A stretch of 52,932 nt of DNA from Methanosarcinales archaeon. GTDB lineage: Archaea > Halobacteriota > Methanosarcinia > Methanosarcinales > Methanoperedenaceae. Both the position numbers and the translations under genes were made by a program. Under the pieces are notes generated by a model. That model was not told where the DNA came from, did not search any database, and saw only the letters and a list, made by a program, of their open reading frames with translations. The stretch's first letter is position 1. Each line of letters begins with the position of its first letter. Location: positions 1 to 52,932 of the forward strand of contig CAJPFJ010000075.1 in NCBI GenBank assembly GCA_905339155.1, given 5' to 3'. This document shows, in pieces, positions 32,845 through 41,476 of this stretch.

Positions 32845-33657
32845 ATGACTATAGAAAGAATTAACTGCAGGAAAATGCCTGTACTGTTTATAGGTCATGG
32901 TTCACCAATGAACATGATTTTAAAAAATGACTTTACAAACAGTCTTAAAAAATTAGGGAAAAATTTACCAAAACCAGAGGCGATATTGGTCATTTCAGCA
33001 CATTGGTTAACAAATGGGACATACGTAACGTGTATGGAGAAACCCAGGACAATTCATGATTTTTATGGGTTTCCCGAAGAATTATATGAAATAGAATATC
33101 CATGCCCCGGTTGGGCACATGATGCCAGGTATTTGATAAGATCGGTACAAAAAACCCAGATCAAATGTGACAACGAATGGGGATTAGACCATGCTTCCTG
33201 GGCAATTTTAAAGCACATTTATCCCAGAGCGGATATTCCGGTTTTTGAGATGAGTCTTGATTATTCGTTTAATGAATGGAATCCAAAACCGGTACAATAT
33301 CATTATGATCTGGCGTCAAAGCTTGTGTTTTTGAGGGAAAAAGGAGTTCTTATCATAGGTAGTGGCAATATAGTTCATAATCTTGGAATTATTGATTTTA
33401 GAAATATTGATGCCACACCTGTTAATTGGGCTGTGGAATTCGATGAAAAAGTAAAATCAGCTCTAGTAAATATGAACCATATAGAACTCATTGAATATCA
33501 AAAGATGAATGGTTCGCACATGGCAGTGCCAACACTTGACCATTATTTACCAATGATATATGTATTGGGTTTACAAGAAGAAAATGACTCATTACAATTT
33601 ACTTATGAAGGATTTCAACATGGTTCTATTTCCATGAGGTGCTTCCAGATCGGGTAA
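32845..33657 (+). CDS. DODA-type extradiol dioxygenase (LigB superfamily, YgiD-like)
   Basis: A 270-residue non-heme iron or zinc enzyme that opens catechol-type rings. Metal-ligand and active-site segments visible are FIGHGSPMN (His), VISAHW (His), WGLDHASW and GSGNIVHNLG, plus GSHMAVPTLDHYLP near the end. The closest named relatives are 4,5-DOPA extradiol dioxygenase/YgiD; the real substrate in an archaeon is unknown. I prefer ATG 32845, because the frame's TTG at 32821 has no ribosome binding site and homologous sequence begins only at MPVLFIGHG. The gap to the previous gene is 33 bases. Confidence 0.86.
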   Translation: MTIERINCRKMPVLFIGHGSPMNMILKNDFTNSLKKLGKNLPKPEAILVISAHWLTNGTYVTCMEKPRTIHDFYGFPEELYEIEYPCPGWAHDARYLIRSVQKTQIKCDNEWGLDHASWAILKHIYPRADIPVFEMSLDYSFNEWNPKPVQYHYDLASKLVFLREKGVLIIGSGNIVHNLGIIDFRNIDATPVNWAVEFDEKVKSALVNMNHIELIEYQKMNGSHMAVPTLDHYLPMIYVLGLQEENDSLQFTYEGFQHGSISMRCFQIG

Positions 33658-33674
33658 GAAAGAAGCTCTGGCTT

Positions 33675-34031
33675 TTACAGGGATATATTTGCCCTTGATA
33701 TCATTTTTGCCTTATGGGCTACTTCTAACCACGGGATCATTTCTTTTGCCTTATGCATTGGTTCAAGTTGCGGGATCATTTTAGCCTCTTGTATTGGAGT
33801 TTCCAGTTGCAGAGTTATTTCTTTAGCTTTTATTAGGAAAATCTTTCCTTCATCTGTTGTGATATATTTAGCAGAATTGTTCTCAAGAAGCCCTTGTTTT
33901 TCCAACAACTCAATATATTTATCCGCTAGCGTGAAATTAATATTTGATCTATAAACGATAGCTGTTTTGTTTACTCCATTTTTTGCGACTTCCAATATGT
34001 CAACAACAATATCGATCCTGCTTCGTCTCAT
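33675..34031 (-). CDS. Winged-helix DNA-binding protein (ArnR1-like) with repetitive tail
   Basis: The first 80 residues match the archaeal ArnR1-like winged helix (PF14947): RSRIDIVVDILEVAKNGVNK, IVYRSNINFTLADKYIELLE and KYITTDEGKIFL. The remaining 40 residues are an unusual degenerate repeat of 13-14 residues (AKEITLQLETPIQE, AKMIPQLEPMHK, AKEMIPWLEVAHK, AKMIS). It is probably a transcription regulator. Two tandem copies of a 25-26-base motif directly upstream of its start (34049-34099) suggest autoregulation. Confidence 0.82.
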   Translation of the reverse strand: MRRSRIDIVVDILEVAKNGVNKTAIVYRSNINFTLADKYIELLEKQGLLENNSAKYITTDEGKIFLIKAKEITLQLETPIQEAKMIPQLEPMHKAKEMIPWLEVAHKAKMISRANISL

Positions 34032-34048
34032 TTTTTAACCATCCATAT

Positions 34049-34099
34049 TTTTTTCCAATACATCACAGTTATAGTTTTTTCCAATTATCACATTTATAG
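34049..34099. promoter_or_regulatory. Tandem repeat, candidate operator of the winged-helix gene
   Basis: Two copies read TTTTTTCCAAT, then ACATCACAGTTATAG (34060-34074) or TATCACATTTATAG (34086-34099). They lie head to tail 18 bases upstream of the start codon. On the coding strand the shared core is CTATAANTGTGAT, then ATTGGAAAAAA. A TATA-like GATATATTTA lies further upstream, so the copies would fall in the transcribed or promoter-proximal region. Confidence 0.45.
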
Positions 34100-34167
34100 T
34101 TATGATTATGATTATACTCATTGTAAATATATCTTTCTATCATTTTAATTTAATTATATAAAAAATA

Positions 34168-34422
34168 TTAATTTCTCAAAGATAGCTCTTTTAATAGTTC
34201 TTCTTTTGATACCCTTCCGACAAAAACAACATCCCCATCGATAGCCACTGTTGGCACCGACATAATATTCAGTTCGGATGCCCTCTGCTTTCCTTCAAGG
34301 TAAGATATATTTATTTCTTTGAATTTCGTGGTTTTGGGAAGATTTTCCATTAAAAGGGCTCTGACCTGATGGCAGGTTGAGCAGGTGTCAGAATAATAGA
34401 GTTCGACAATAGTCATGCTCAT
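34168..34422 (-). CDS. Thioredoxin/glutaredoxin-like CxxC protein
   Basis: An 84-residue thioredoxin fold: IVELYYSDTCSTCHQVRALL with the redox pair CSTC at residues about 14-17, and the cis-proline segment MSVPTVAIDGDVVFVGRVSK. The small size resembles archaeal glutaredoxin-like or thioredoxin-like proteins used in place of glutathione systems. The CSTCH string is a redox site and not a heme site, since there is no signal peptide. It is leftward, 168 bases downstream of the multicopper oxidase gene. Confidence 0.88.
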   Translation of the reverse strand: MSMTIVELYYSDTCSTCHQVRALLMENLPKTTKFKEINISYLEGKQRASELNIMSVPTVAIDGDVVFVGRVSKEELLKELSLRN

Positions 34423-34508
34423 CCTTTAAGCTTTTTTACCTAATAAATAATTTGTTCTTAAGGCAAAATCAGGAATATTATTTTTCGAATTTTTTATAAA
34501 ATATATGT

Positions 34509-34539
34509 AAAGAAATAACCTTCTGAGGATTATTTCTTT
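34509..34539 (-). terminator. Hairpin terminator after the multicopper oxidase gene
   Basis: A perfect 10-bp stem, AAAGAAATAA (34509-34518) with TTATTTCTTT (34530-34539), has CC/GG pairing inside. On the - strand it is followed by AT-rich ACATATATTTTAT. Confidence 0.65.
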
Positions 34540-34590
34540 GAACTCAAATATCCTTTCTACTCAGATTGCTTACTCTTTACCGGGGGTCTA

Positions 34591-36939
34591 TTATTTGTTC
34601 TCTACAAGCTTATTATCCTTTTTATCATCCTTTTTATCATCCTTTTTATTATCCTCTTTATCATCCTGTTTATTATCATCCTGTTTATTATCATCCTCTT
34701 TATTATCATTCCTGCCCATAACCACTAAGGGTCGCATCATATCGTGCTCTTCGTGCTCCAGGATGTGGCAATGCCACACGTACTCATTTCCACCCGTGCG
34801 AGGGCTCGCGGGAACCTTGAAGGGAACCTTGGGCAGATGGAACTTCATGATGACAGTAGTAACCTCTCCAGGATTCATCTTGACCGTTTCCTTCCATCCC
34901 TGCTCGGTTGGATCAGGACCGCGGGCACGCCCTTGATAGTCCGGCACGCCGTTAGTGTAATGGAACACTTCATTGGAATCTACGAACGGCTGCCGCGCAA
35001 GAACCTGCACATTCACCAGATGGAAGTGTATGGGGTGGACGTCCATAGTGAGATTGGCGATTTGCCAGACTTCCACCGTCCCGTTCTTTGGCGTTTCCGT
35101 CGTCGGATCTACGTACGCTCGAGCGTAATTATTAGGAGCATCTGGAGTTTCCGGGTCCATCGAGAATCCCGAAGGCAAGTTTACTGTCTGGTTTGTCCCC
35201 AGCATCTGGATCAAGCGGCCGTGTTCATCGAAGACTTCGTTCAAAGTTAACTGGCGGACCTTTGTAGCCATCGATGGGATTATTACATTGCCAGTTGGGT
35301 CAATAGAAGTATTCAGAGGCACAAGGAACTTATCGATTAAGGAAAGCGGGTTCAGCGCGAGAGGGGTCGTTGTTTCAATACGCAACGGCTTGTCTGCGGC
35401 ACCTGTGATCGCCATCGAGACATCGAACCGCATGATATTTCGAGTGTCAGGTCCGACATTGGCGTTCTGATAGTCATTGACCTGGTCGCCTCCTGGGTAT
35501 GGTGCAGGTGCGTCGTTATAGAGTATGACCTTCTTTCCTTCAAATCCTTTAAAGTCCACGATGATGTCCCAGCGCTCCGCAGGGGCGGTGATAAGACTTC
35601 CACCAGGATTCGCGGGATCAACTGAGGTATTGTCAGATAGATATTTCATCTGTGAATGCTTGACAAGCGCTGGTTTTGCCAGGAAACCGCCTTCTGCTCC
35701 TATGACGAGAAAATCAGGACCCGGTTTGGTCGTATTTGCCTTCCCTGTGCCGTCGTCTTCGTAAAGTTGCAGATTAAGGAAGCGGGCCTGGCAGGCATTG
35801 AGGATGCGCAGGCGATAGCGGCGCGGTTCCACTGGTGCAAAGGGAAAGACAACACCGTTTGCAAGCATTGTGTCCCCGAACATCTCAGGTATGACTGAGA
35901 TATCCGGCTGAGTTGATCCAGGTGCACTGCTCCACCGATCTTCATAAACGTGCGGGTACCAGAGGCTGCCCGGGGTTGATATACCAGTCCAGGTGGGATC
36001 AGTTGTTCCAATGTCAGTGCCGACAAAGATCTTGTCCTGTATGATAATAGGTATCTCACGTCCACCGAGTTCAACAAAGGCTGGCAAGCCCCTGGGTATC
36101 AGGCTCGCCTCAAAGAGGTCCCGGATGATATATGCAGATGCAATTCCTGCGTAAGCATTCAGCCGCGTGATGCCTATAGTATGGTCATGATACCACTCCA
36201 ACCGGGCGCTCTGGTTGTTGGGGTAGTAGTATTCGGCTTGACCAGGCTTGAGTTTTGGATTTATGACCTTATAGATGTTCAGTTTACCTTTTTTCGCGCT
36301 CTCACCATAATTGCCGGTGCTGTCAAACCAGGAGAAAGGTCCTCCATCGCTGATCCAGGGGACCTCACCACCATGAAGATGATTCGTAACACGGTTCACA
36401 CCATCAGACGCCCCCATGATGGAAGTGTCCACGGGAAGAGGATGTGTGCCAGTCAGGTTGTTTTGGACAGTGATCTGAACCGGTATGCCTCTTTGCGCCA
36501 CGATGATGCCGCCAAGGTGTCTTTGCGTTGTAGATCCGCCCAGATTTTTTCGTGAATTGTAGCCGCGCAGAGTCGTGAGGCCAAGGTCGGGATGCAATTT
36601 GTCCGTATACTGATTGATGTCAATCGTATAATGAACAGCTGGAGTACTTTCTTCCCAACTTCGTATTCCATCCGCCATTGCTATCGGAATGCCTGCCCCT
36701 CCAACACCACGCAATGCCTGGGTGAACTTTGCAAGCCCCGGGCTCTGGTAAAATGCAGACGCTGTCGGCATCATATCAATGTCTATGAATCTTCCCAATG
36801 CTAAAGCAGCCGCTGTCGCACCTGCCATCTGCAAGAACCTTCGCCTGCTCATCCGGAATATTGCGTTCTCTCTCACGTCATTTTTAACGATGTATTCAGG
36901 ACTTGTGACATCCACATTTTTAATTTCTTTCTTTCCCAT
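34591..36939 (-). CDS. Tat-exported multicopper oxidase
   Basis: A 782-residue three-cupredoxin oxidase, exported folded. SRRRFLQM followed by AGATAAALALG is a twin-arginine signal (about residues 31-50). Copper-binding motifs are all present: NHLHGG, WYHDHTIG, HPIHFHLV and HCHILEHEEHDMM, giving the type 1 site (axial Met) and the trinuclear centre. It belongs to the CotA/bilirubin-oxidase-like group; the substrate (metal ion or phenol) cannot be read. GGAG lies 8 bases before ATG 36939, which is favoured over GTG 36948. The C-terminus after VVMGRN is a 40-residue Asp/Asn/Lys/Gln repeat tail. TatC is encoded 3.5 kb away. Confidence 0.93.
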   Translation of the reverse strand: MGKKEIKNVDVTSPEYIVKNDVRENAIFRMSRRRFLQMAGATAAALALGRFIDIDMMPTASAFYQSPGLAKFTQALRGVGGAGIPIAMADGIRSWEESTPAVHYTIDINQYTDKLHPDLGLTTLRGYNSRKNLGGSTTQRHLGGIIVAQRGIPVQITVQNNLTGTHPLPVDTSIMGASDGVNRVTNHLHGGEVPWISDGGPFSWFDSTGNYGESAKKGKLNIYKVINPKLKPGQAEYYYPNNQSARLEWYHDHTIGITRLNAYAGIASAYIIRDLFEASLIPRGLPAFVELGGREIPIIIQDKIFVGTDIGTTDPTWTGISTPGSLWYPHVYEDRWSSAPGSTQPDISVIPEMFGDTMLANGVVFPFAPVEPRRYRLRILNACQARFLNLQLYEDDGTGKANTTKPGPDFLVIGAEGGFLAKPALVKHSQMKYLSDNTSVDPANPGGSLITAPAERWDIIVDFKGFEGKKVILYNDAPAPYPGGDQVNDYQNANVGPDTRNIMRFDVSMAITGAADKPLRIETTTPLALNPLSLIDKFLVPLNTSIDPTGNVIIPSMATKVRQLTLNEVFDEHGRLIQMLGTNQTVNLPSGFSMDPETPDAPNNYARAYVDPTTETPKNGTVEVWQIANLTMDVHPIHFHLVNVQVLARQPFVDSNEVFHYTNGVPDYQGRARGPDPTEQGWKETVKMNPGEVTTVIMKFHLPKVPFKVPASPRTGGNEYVWHCHILEHEEHDMMRPLVVMGRNDNKEDDNKQDDNKQDDKEDNKKDDKKDDKKDNKLVENK
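34612..34709 (-). repeat. Low-complexity repeat encoding the oxidase tail
   Basis: Iterations of 9-12-base units (TTATCATCC, CTGTTTATTATCATC and similar on the + strand) encode KDD, NKQDD and NKEDD. The unit array is prone to slippage, so tail length probably varies between strains. Confidence 0.85.
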
Positions 36940-37123
36940 ATATATCACTCCGATTTTAACTGATTTCCCAATTGAGAAAAATGTGGATATACCATCAAAT
37001 TTTCTATATTATATTGAATTAGCTTTTTCCACACCTATCCATAGATTTTTGTGTTATCATGGTATAAATGCTTAACGCAACTATTTCTAATTACAAAGAA
37101 TTTCGAATTGAACTTGTTTGAAA

Positions 37124-37198
37124 TGGGGTCGCTGAGATTTGAACTCAGGTCTCATGCACCCCAAGCATGAAGGATGGACCAGGCTACCCTACGACCCC
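37124..37198 (-). tRNA. tRNA-Pro (GGG)
   Basis: On the - strand the acceptor GGGGTCG pairs with CGACCCC followed by discriminator A. The anticodon stem TCATGC/GCATGA encloses the loop TTGGGGT, giving anticodon GGG. The T arm is CTGAG-TTCAAAT-CTCAG. The CCA end is not encoded. No intron is seen. Confidence 0.92.
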
Positions 37199-37242
37199 GC
37201 AGGTGCATGGCCTTAGATATCCTCAGAGTATTTTATTCTTTC

Positions 37243-38082
37243 CTATAAAGTTCCTGATCCCGGTATATTTGGATTAATTCGAAGGCTGATATTAAGCCAG
37301 TTCGAGGAATGTGTGAGCGACCCGATCGAGATAACATCAACGCCACTTCTTCCATACTTATCTACATTTTCAATAGATATGCCGCCTGACGCTTCGAGTA
37401 TGATACTACCCCTTAGCCCTTTTTCTTCAAGCGTTTTTACCGACTTTTGAATTTCATTCACGGTCATGTTATCGAACATTATGATATCCACATCCATTTT
37501 GGCCGCCCGGACTGCATCATTCACTGTTTCCACTTCAATTTCGATCTTCTTTGTGAAACTCGCAGCTTTTTTTGCTGCCGTTATAGCTCTTTCAAGCCCG
37601 AAGACTGCGATATGGTTGTCCTTTATCATAACAGCATCTGAAAGATTGAACCTGTGAGGATCTCCACCCCCTGCAACTACCGCTTTTTTTTCAAATTTTC
37701 GAAATCCCGGTGTTGTTTTCCTGGTACATGCGATCCTTGGCCCGCCAGCTCTTTCCACATACTGGCGTGTAAGTGTTGCAATCCCACTCATTCTCCCCAG
37801 GAAATTCAATGCAAGCCTTTCCGCCTTGAGTATTGATCTTGCTCCTCCATCCAGGTTGAAAATAATGTCGTTTTCCTTTACCATATCCCCATCATGGAAA
37901 TCCGTAGCCGGGAAAACTTCAAAATATTCAAATATCTGCGTGGCTTCGGATAGTCCTGCAACAATTCCAAATTCCTTAGCGAGAACTTCTGCACTTACCC
38001 CGCAATCAGGAATTATATTGCATGAAACATCATCATAGCCTATATCTTCTTCAACAAAACGTTCCAATTCAGTTAATAGCAT
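37243..38082 (-). CDS. nadC: Nicotinate-nucleotide pyrophosphorylase (quinolinate phosphoribosyltransferase)
   Basis: Converts quinolinate and PRPP to nicotinate mononucleotide in de novo NAD synthesis. The 279-residue protein shows EDIGYDDVSCNII, ILKAERLALNFLGRMSGIAT, the phosphate-binding CTRKTTPGFR, the KDNH motif and the late glycine segment ILEASGGISIENV. ATG 38082 has GAGGGAT upstream and is preferred to the in-frame TTG 38088. Its pathway partner nadX lies 1.5 kb away on the other strand with a TnpB element between them. Confidence 0.95.
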   Translation of the reverse strand: MLLTELERFVEEDIGYDDVSCNIIPDCGVSAEVLAKEFGIVAGLSEATQIFEYFEVFPATDFHDGDMVKENDIIFNLDGGARSILKAERLALNFLGRMSGIATLTRQYVERAGGPRIACTRKTTPGFRKFEKKAVVAGGGDPHRFNLSDAVMIKDNHIAVFGLERAITAAKKAASFTKKIEIEVETVNDAVRAAKMDVDIIMFDNMTVNEIQKSVKTLEEKGLRGSIILEASGGISIENVDKYGRSGVDVISIGSLTHSSNWLNISLRINPNIPGSGTL

Positions 38083-38148
38083 AATCAAATCCCTCTAATT
38101 AATTATCCAGAAATTACTTATATGCTGCTATTAAAGTATTAGAAAGTG

Positions 38149-39590
38149 AACTACCTCACGCTAAAGCTGTGAGGCTTCCTGTTTCATAGACCGAGCTTGC
38201 TTTGATGCGTGGGATACTGTTGAAGTATCTCAGGGCAATCAAAGTAGAGGACTCAATCTCCGCAGGCGTTAATTCGATACGTTCCGTACCTACTTGTTTT
38301 AATCCTTCAATTTCCATATCTATGCTTGAATTATAGTCCCTGTCCATGATATTACCACATTTCTTATTCTCACAGACATAGATCCGTTTATCCAGAGGCA
38401 TATCCTGAATGTTTCCACATTTTGAGCATGTTTTGGTTGATGGGAAATTCTTTGGTACTTCAATCAAAGTATGCGCTTTTTTCGTTAATGCGCTTATTAT
38501 CCCGCCGATTGAAGTGGATAACATTTTCCTGCCCCATATCTGCTGCCATGCTTTTAAACTTTCATCCTGAACGCAAATGATCTCATAATTGTTTTTCAGG
38601 AAGCTGACGACCTTATTCTTAATATCCTGTTTGATATTGGTTGCTTTTTCATATTCCTTATTGAGTTTGATTCTTGTCTTATTCCAGTTCTTGCTATGGA
38701 GTTCCTGCTTGCTGAGTGTTCTTGCGATTCTCCTGAGTTTCGGACTGACGGGAATGGAATACTGGATTGCTATTGCTGTTCTTGAAAGCATTAATTGATT
38801 GCTAATACCAAAATCAATTCCTACTGATTTGTTTGCTGGTACTTGTTTTACCTTTTCCTGATAGGTTGTTATGGAAAGATAATAATTACCGTTCCTGTGT
38901 ATCAGAGTACCATTTGCAATGTCAACACCTTCTGGTATTTGCTTTAATCCGATCACCTTTAATTTCTGGTCAATATTCTGAATATGGATATACTTTTTAT
39001 CCAGAATCTTAAAAGTATTACCAAACTGTTTCAAAGGAATGGACTGCATCTCGCTTTTGTATTTCAGTTTCCCGACTTTATAACCTTTCTTTTTCTTTTC
39101 AGCAAGACCACGAATATCATCCTGTATTCTTCCGATAATGCTTTGCCTCATCTGAGAGGACAAACATTTCAGTTCACGGATTTCAAAAACGTCTTTGACT
39201 TTCACAGGAACTTCATGGATTTTATCATCTATTCCAAAAATCTTCTTTTGAGATAAAACATAATTCCGTAGCCACTTTCCTTCAAGAAATAATCGGTTAA
39301 GATGTTCCTGTGTTGCATGATTAAGATGAGATAAGTCTATTTTTGTTTCATAGACCCTGCACATTTGGGTTTTCCTCTTTGCTTTTGTAGCTTTCATAGA
39401 GGCTTTGATAGCGTCATTCTTGTTCATGCAATTTCGACAAGCCTATATAGGTTCTGATGCTATTTATGTGTGTCTATCCCTAAAAAATGCAGTTTCGACA
39501 ACTCTTTTTCGGGATAGATGTCGCTCATGTTCCAAGGGGTACGATTCATCCCCATGCTAAAGCCGTGGGGCTTTCTCTACCCCTTGACCC
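38149..39590 (-). mobile_element. TnpB-only (IS1341-type) insertion sequence of the IS200/IS605 group
   Basis: It contains tnpB and no tnpA. Subterminal hairpins of the same orientation lie at both sides: CCTCAC/GTGAGG at 38154-38174 (overlapping the tnpB stop) and CCCCA/TGGGG at 39550-39570. Both have CTAAAGC in the loop region. The upper one sits in a perfect 9-bp inverted repeat (CAAGGGGTA 39533-39541, TACCCCTTG 39578-39586) and is followed by ACCCCA. Exact ends are not certain; no target duplication is expected for this family. Confidence 0.75.
38156..39427 (-). CDS. tnpB: TnpB RNA-guided nuclease of an IS200/IS605-type element
   Basis: A 423-residue OrfB/TnpB. The RuvC catalytic residues are visible in VGIDFGISNQ (Asp), IICVQDESLKAW (Glu) and DRDYNSSIDMEI (Asp). 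The zinc finger CSKCGN...CENKKCG lies between the last two. The N-terminal beta-barrel/helical part (VYETKIDLSHLNHATQEHL) is usual. By family knowledge, a guide RNA transcribed from the element's 3' end directs DNA cleavage; here the stop codon lies inside the 38154-38174 hairpin, where such an RNA would form. The reading frame and catalytic residues are intact, so the nuclease may be active. It separates nadC from nadX. Confidence 0.92.
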   Translation of the reverse strand: MNKNDAIKASMKATKAKRKTQMCRVYETKIDLSHLNHATQEHLNRLFLEGKWLRNYVLSQKKIFGIDDKIHEVPVKVKDVFEIRELKCLSSQMRQSIIGRIQDDIRGLAEKKKKGYKVGKLKYKSEMQSIPLKQFGNTFKILDKKYIHIQNIDQKLKVIGLKQIPEGVDIANGTLIHRNGNYYLSITTYQEKVKQVPANKSVGIDFGISNQLMLSRTAIAIQYSIPVSPKLRRIARTLSKQELHSKNWNKTRIKLNKEYEKATNIKQDIKNKVVSFLKNNYEIICVQDESLKAWQQIWGRKMLSTSIGGIISALTKKAHTLIEVPKNFPSTKTCSKCGNIQDMPLDKRIYVCENKKCGNIMDRDYNSSIDMEIEGLKQVGTERIELTPAEIESSTLIALRYFNSIPRIKASSVYETGSLTALA

Positions 39591-39613
39591 CACTAACGTA
39601 ATCAGGAAAAACT

Positions 39614-40426
39614 ATGCTTAAAATTGGAGTTATCGGCTGCGGTGCGATAGGTACCCAGATATGTAAAGCCATAGACAATGGAAGTATAAGCGCTCACCTT
39701 GTGGGTTTTTATGATAGGAGCAGTGAGCATTGTGAACGTATTCTCAGGTCACTTAAAAATAAACCGGTACTATCTTCACCCGATCAATTAATATCAAAAG
39801 CTGATATTGTTGTTGAATGTGCCTCACAGGCAGCTGTAAAAGAAATTGGGCTTTCGGTTCTGGAGGCTGGAAAAGACCTGATGGTCATGAGTGTTGGTGC
39901 TTTTTTGGATACGGATTTGTTGAAAAAATTTGTTTTAGCCGCCAGGAAAAATGGTTGCAGGATTTATATACCATCAGGAGCCATAGCCGGGATCGATGGT
40001 CTAAAATCGGCATCAATGGCAACAATAGATAAAGTTATTCTTTCAACCACAAAAAACCCAAAAGGATTAAGTGGGGCACCTTTTATCGTGGAAAAAAATA
40101 TTGATCTTGGCTCTTTTCATGAAAAGACCCTGATATTCGAAGGAAATGCAAAGGAAGCGGTCAGGGCATTCCCGGCAAATGTTAATGTAGCCGCATCATT
40201 GAGCCTTGCAGGGATCGGGTCTGAAAAAACACATGTGAAAGTTTTTGTTGATCCTGAAGCTTCAAGGAACCTGCATGAAATTACAGTTATCGGGGATTTT
40301 GGTACGTTCACATCCCGGATTGAAAATATCCCGTCACCTGACAACCCAAGGACAAGTCTTCTGGCATCGCTATCGGCGATAGCAACTTTGAAAAAGATAA
40401 CAGAACCATTACAGATAGGGACTTAA
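39614..40426 (+). CDS. nadX: L-aspartate dehydrogenase
   Basis: Oxidises aspartate to iminoaspartate, the precursor of quinolinate, replacing bacterial aspartate oxidase. The 270-residue protein has the Rossmann motif GVIGCGAIGTQIC, VECASQAAVKE, the conserved IPSGAIAGIDGLKSA loop and the later PANVNVAASLSLAGIG with the catalytic-region HEITVIGDFGTF. The ribosome site AGGAAAAACT is close to the ATG, and the TnpB element ends about 25 bases upstream. Its original promoter may therefore have been displaced or supplied by the element. tatC follows after one base. Confidence 0.94.
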   Translation: MLKIGVIGCGAIGTQICKAIDNGSISAHLVGFYDRSSEHCERILRSLKNKPVLSSPDQLISKADIVVECASQAAVKEIGLSVLEAGKDLMVMSVGAFLDTDLLKKFVLAARKNGCRIYIPSGAIAGIDGLKSASMATIDKVILSTTKNPKGLSGAPFIVEKNIDLGSFHEKTLIFEGNAKEAVRAFPANVNVAASLSLAGIGSEKTHVKVFVDPEASRNLHEITVIGDFGTFTSRIENIPSPDNPRTSLLASLSAIATLKKITEPLQIGT

Positions 40427-40427
40427 A

Positions 40428-41333
40428 ATGACTTATGAAGGGATATTTTCAATAATTTCTGAAATTAAAAAAAAAATAATTTATATTGTCGCGGTTTTCG
40501 GAGCAGGAGCGTTACTATCTTTTTCATATATGGGAGAGGTAATTAAAAAGATAGAAACGGATATGTTCTGGCGTTTGAACATGCCGGATAAACCAGATGC
40601 TTCTAAACAATTGCTTGATATTTCCAATAATCTTGTATCGATATCAAACAGGCTTGCTGAAAATAATTCCATAATTTCAGGGAATAATTCCATAATTGCA
40701 CAGAACCTTACACAGGCCTCCAATGATATTTTAAACATTTCCCAGAACCTATATTTATATAAACCGAATATTATTTACCTGACACCTATGGAAGTAATTA
40801 TGCTTGAGTTCAAGATGTCCCTTATATTCGGTGTTCTTATAGTCTCCCCCCTTATACTGTTTTATGCCTACAGAGGAACAAGAGGCAGGCTTACCAGCCT
40901 TCCGTTTATAAGTGGAAAAAAATCCCTCGTCGTTTTAACAATTCTTGCTTCAATAGCTTTGTTCTTAATTGGCGCAGGATATGCATATTTTTATATGCTG
41001 CCATTTTTCCTGGATTTCCTTTATCAGGATGCCATGAACCTGGGGATAAACGCGACTTTTTCAATTTATGAATTCATTTCTTTTATTGTATTGACGACAG
41101 TGATCCTTGGAATTGCTTTTGAATTACCTGTGATCCTGACTTTTCTTGTCCATCTTGGGGTCACATCCAGGAAGACGCTTGCTCATTACAGAAAGCACGC
41201 ATATATTATATTGTTGATAATCGCCGCATGGGTCACGCCTGACCCCACCATGTTCACCCAGATCATGGTCGCACTACCGTTTATAGTACTGTATGAAGCA
41301 AGCCTGGTAGTAATGAGATTGACAGGTAAATGA
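40428..41333 (+). CDS. tatC: Sec-independent translocase subunit TatC with enlarged first external loop
   Basis: Core receptor of the twin-arginine pathway. Six membrane segments can be placed, with YLTPMEVIMLEFKMS marking the start of the conserved region after the first loop and ELPVILTFLVHLG and WVTPDPTMFTQIMVALPF near the end. Length is 301 residues, longer than the usual 240-260. The excess is a hydrophilic, Ser/Asn/Ile-rich helical insertion in the first external loop (about residues 58-108, ISNNLVSISNRLAEN-type near-heptads). TatA is not in the window. A substrate, the multicopper oxidase, is encoded nearby. Confidence 0.93.
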   Translation: MTYEGIFSIISEIKKKIIYIVAVFGAGALLSFSYMGEVIKKIETDMFWRLNMPDKPDASKQLLDISNNLVSISNRLAENNSIISGNNSIIAQNLTQASNDILNISQNLYLYKPNIIYLTPMEVIMLEFKMSLIFGVLIVSPLILFYAYRGTRGRLTSLPFISGKKSLVVLTILASIALFLIGAGYAYFYMLPFFLDFLYQDAMNLGINATFSIYEFISFIVLTTVILGIAFELPVILTFLVHLGVTSRKTLAHYRKHAYIILLIIAAWVTPDPTMFTQIMVALPFIVLYEASLVVMRLTGK

Positions 41334-41476
41334 GTTTCATAATGCCAGCTCAAACTTATGAGGGTCCTATTTCTGCACAGACAATACTTCAAAATTTATA
41401 GATACAGCAGCACCCTGGAAACGCTTTAAATACTAAGAGATCAATCAATTTATAGGGAAAAATGGGAGTAAATGCT

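Noticed and set aside
34360..34400. CSTCH in the thioredoxin-like protein as a heme motif
   Set aside because: There is no signal peptide and the surrounding fold is a thioredoxin active site, so the histidine is incidental.
34538..34936. Ser/Leu-rich rightward frame opposite the oxidase tail
   Set aside because: It is the complement of the Asp/Asn/Lys repeat array in the oxidase gene.
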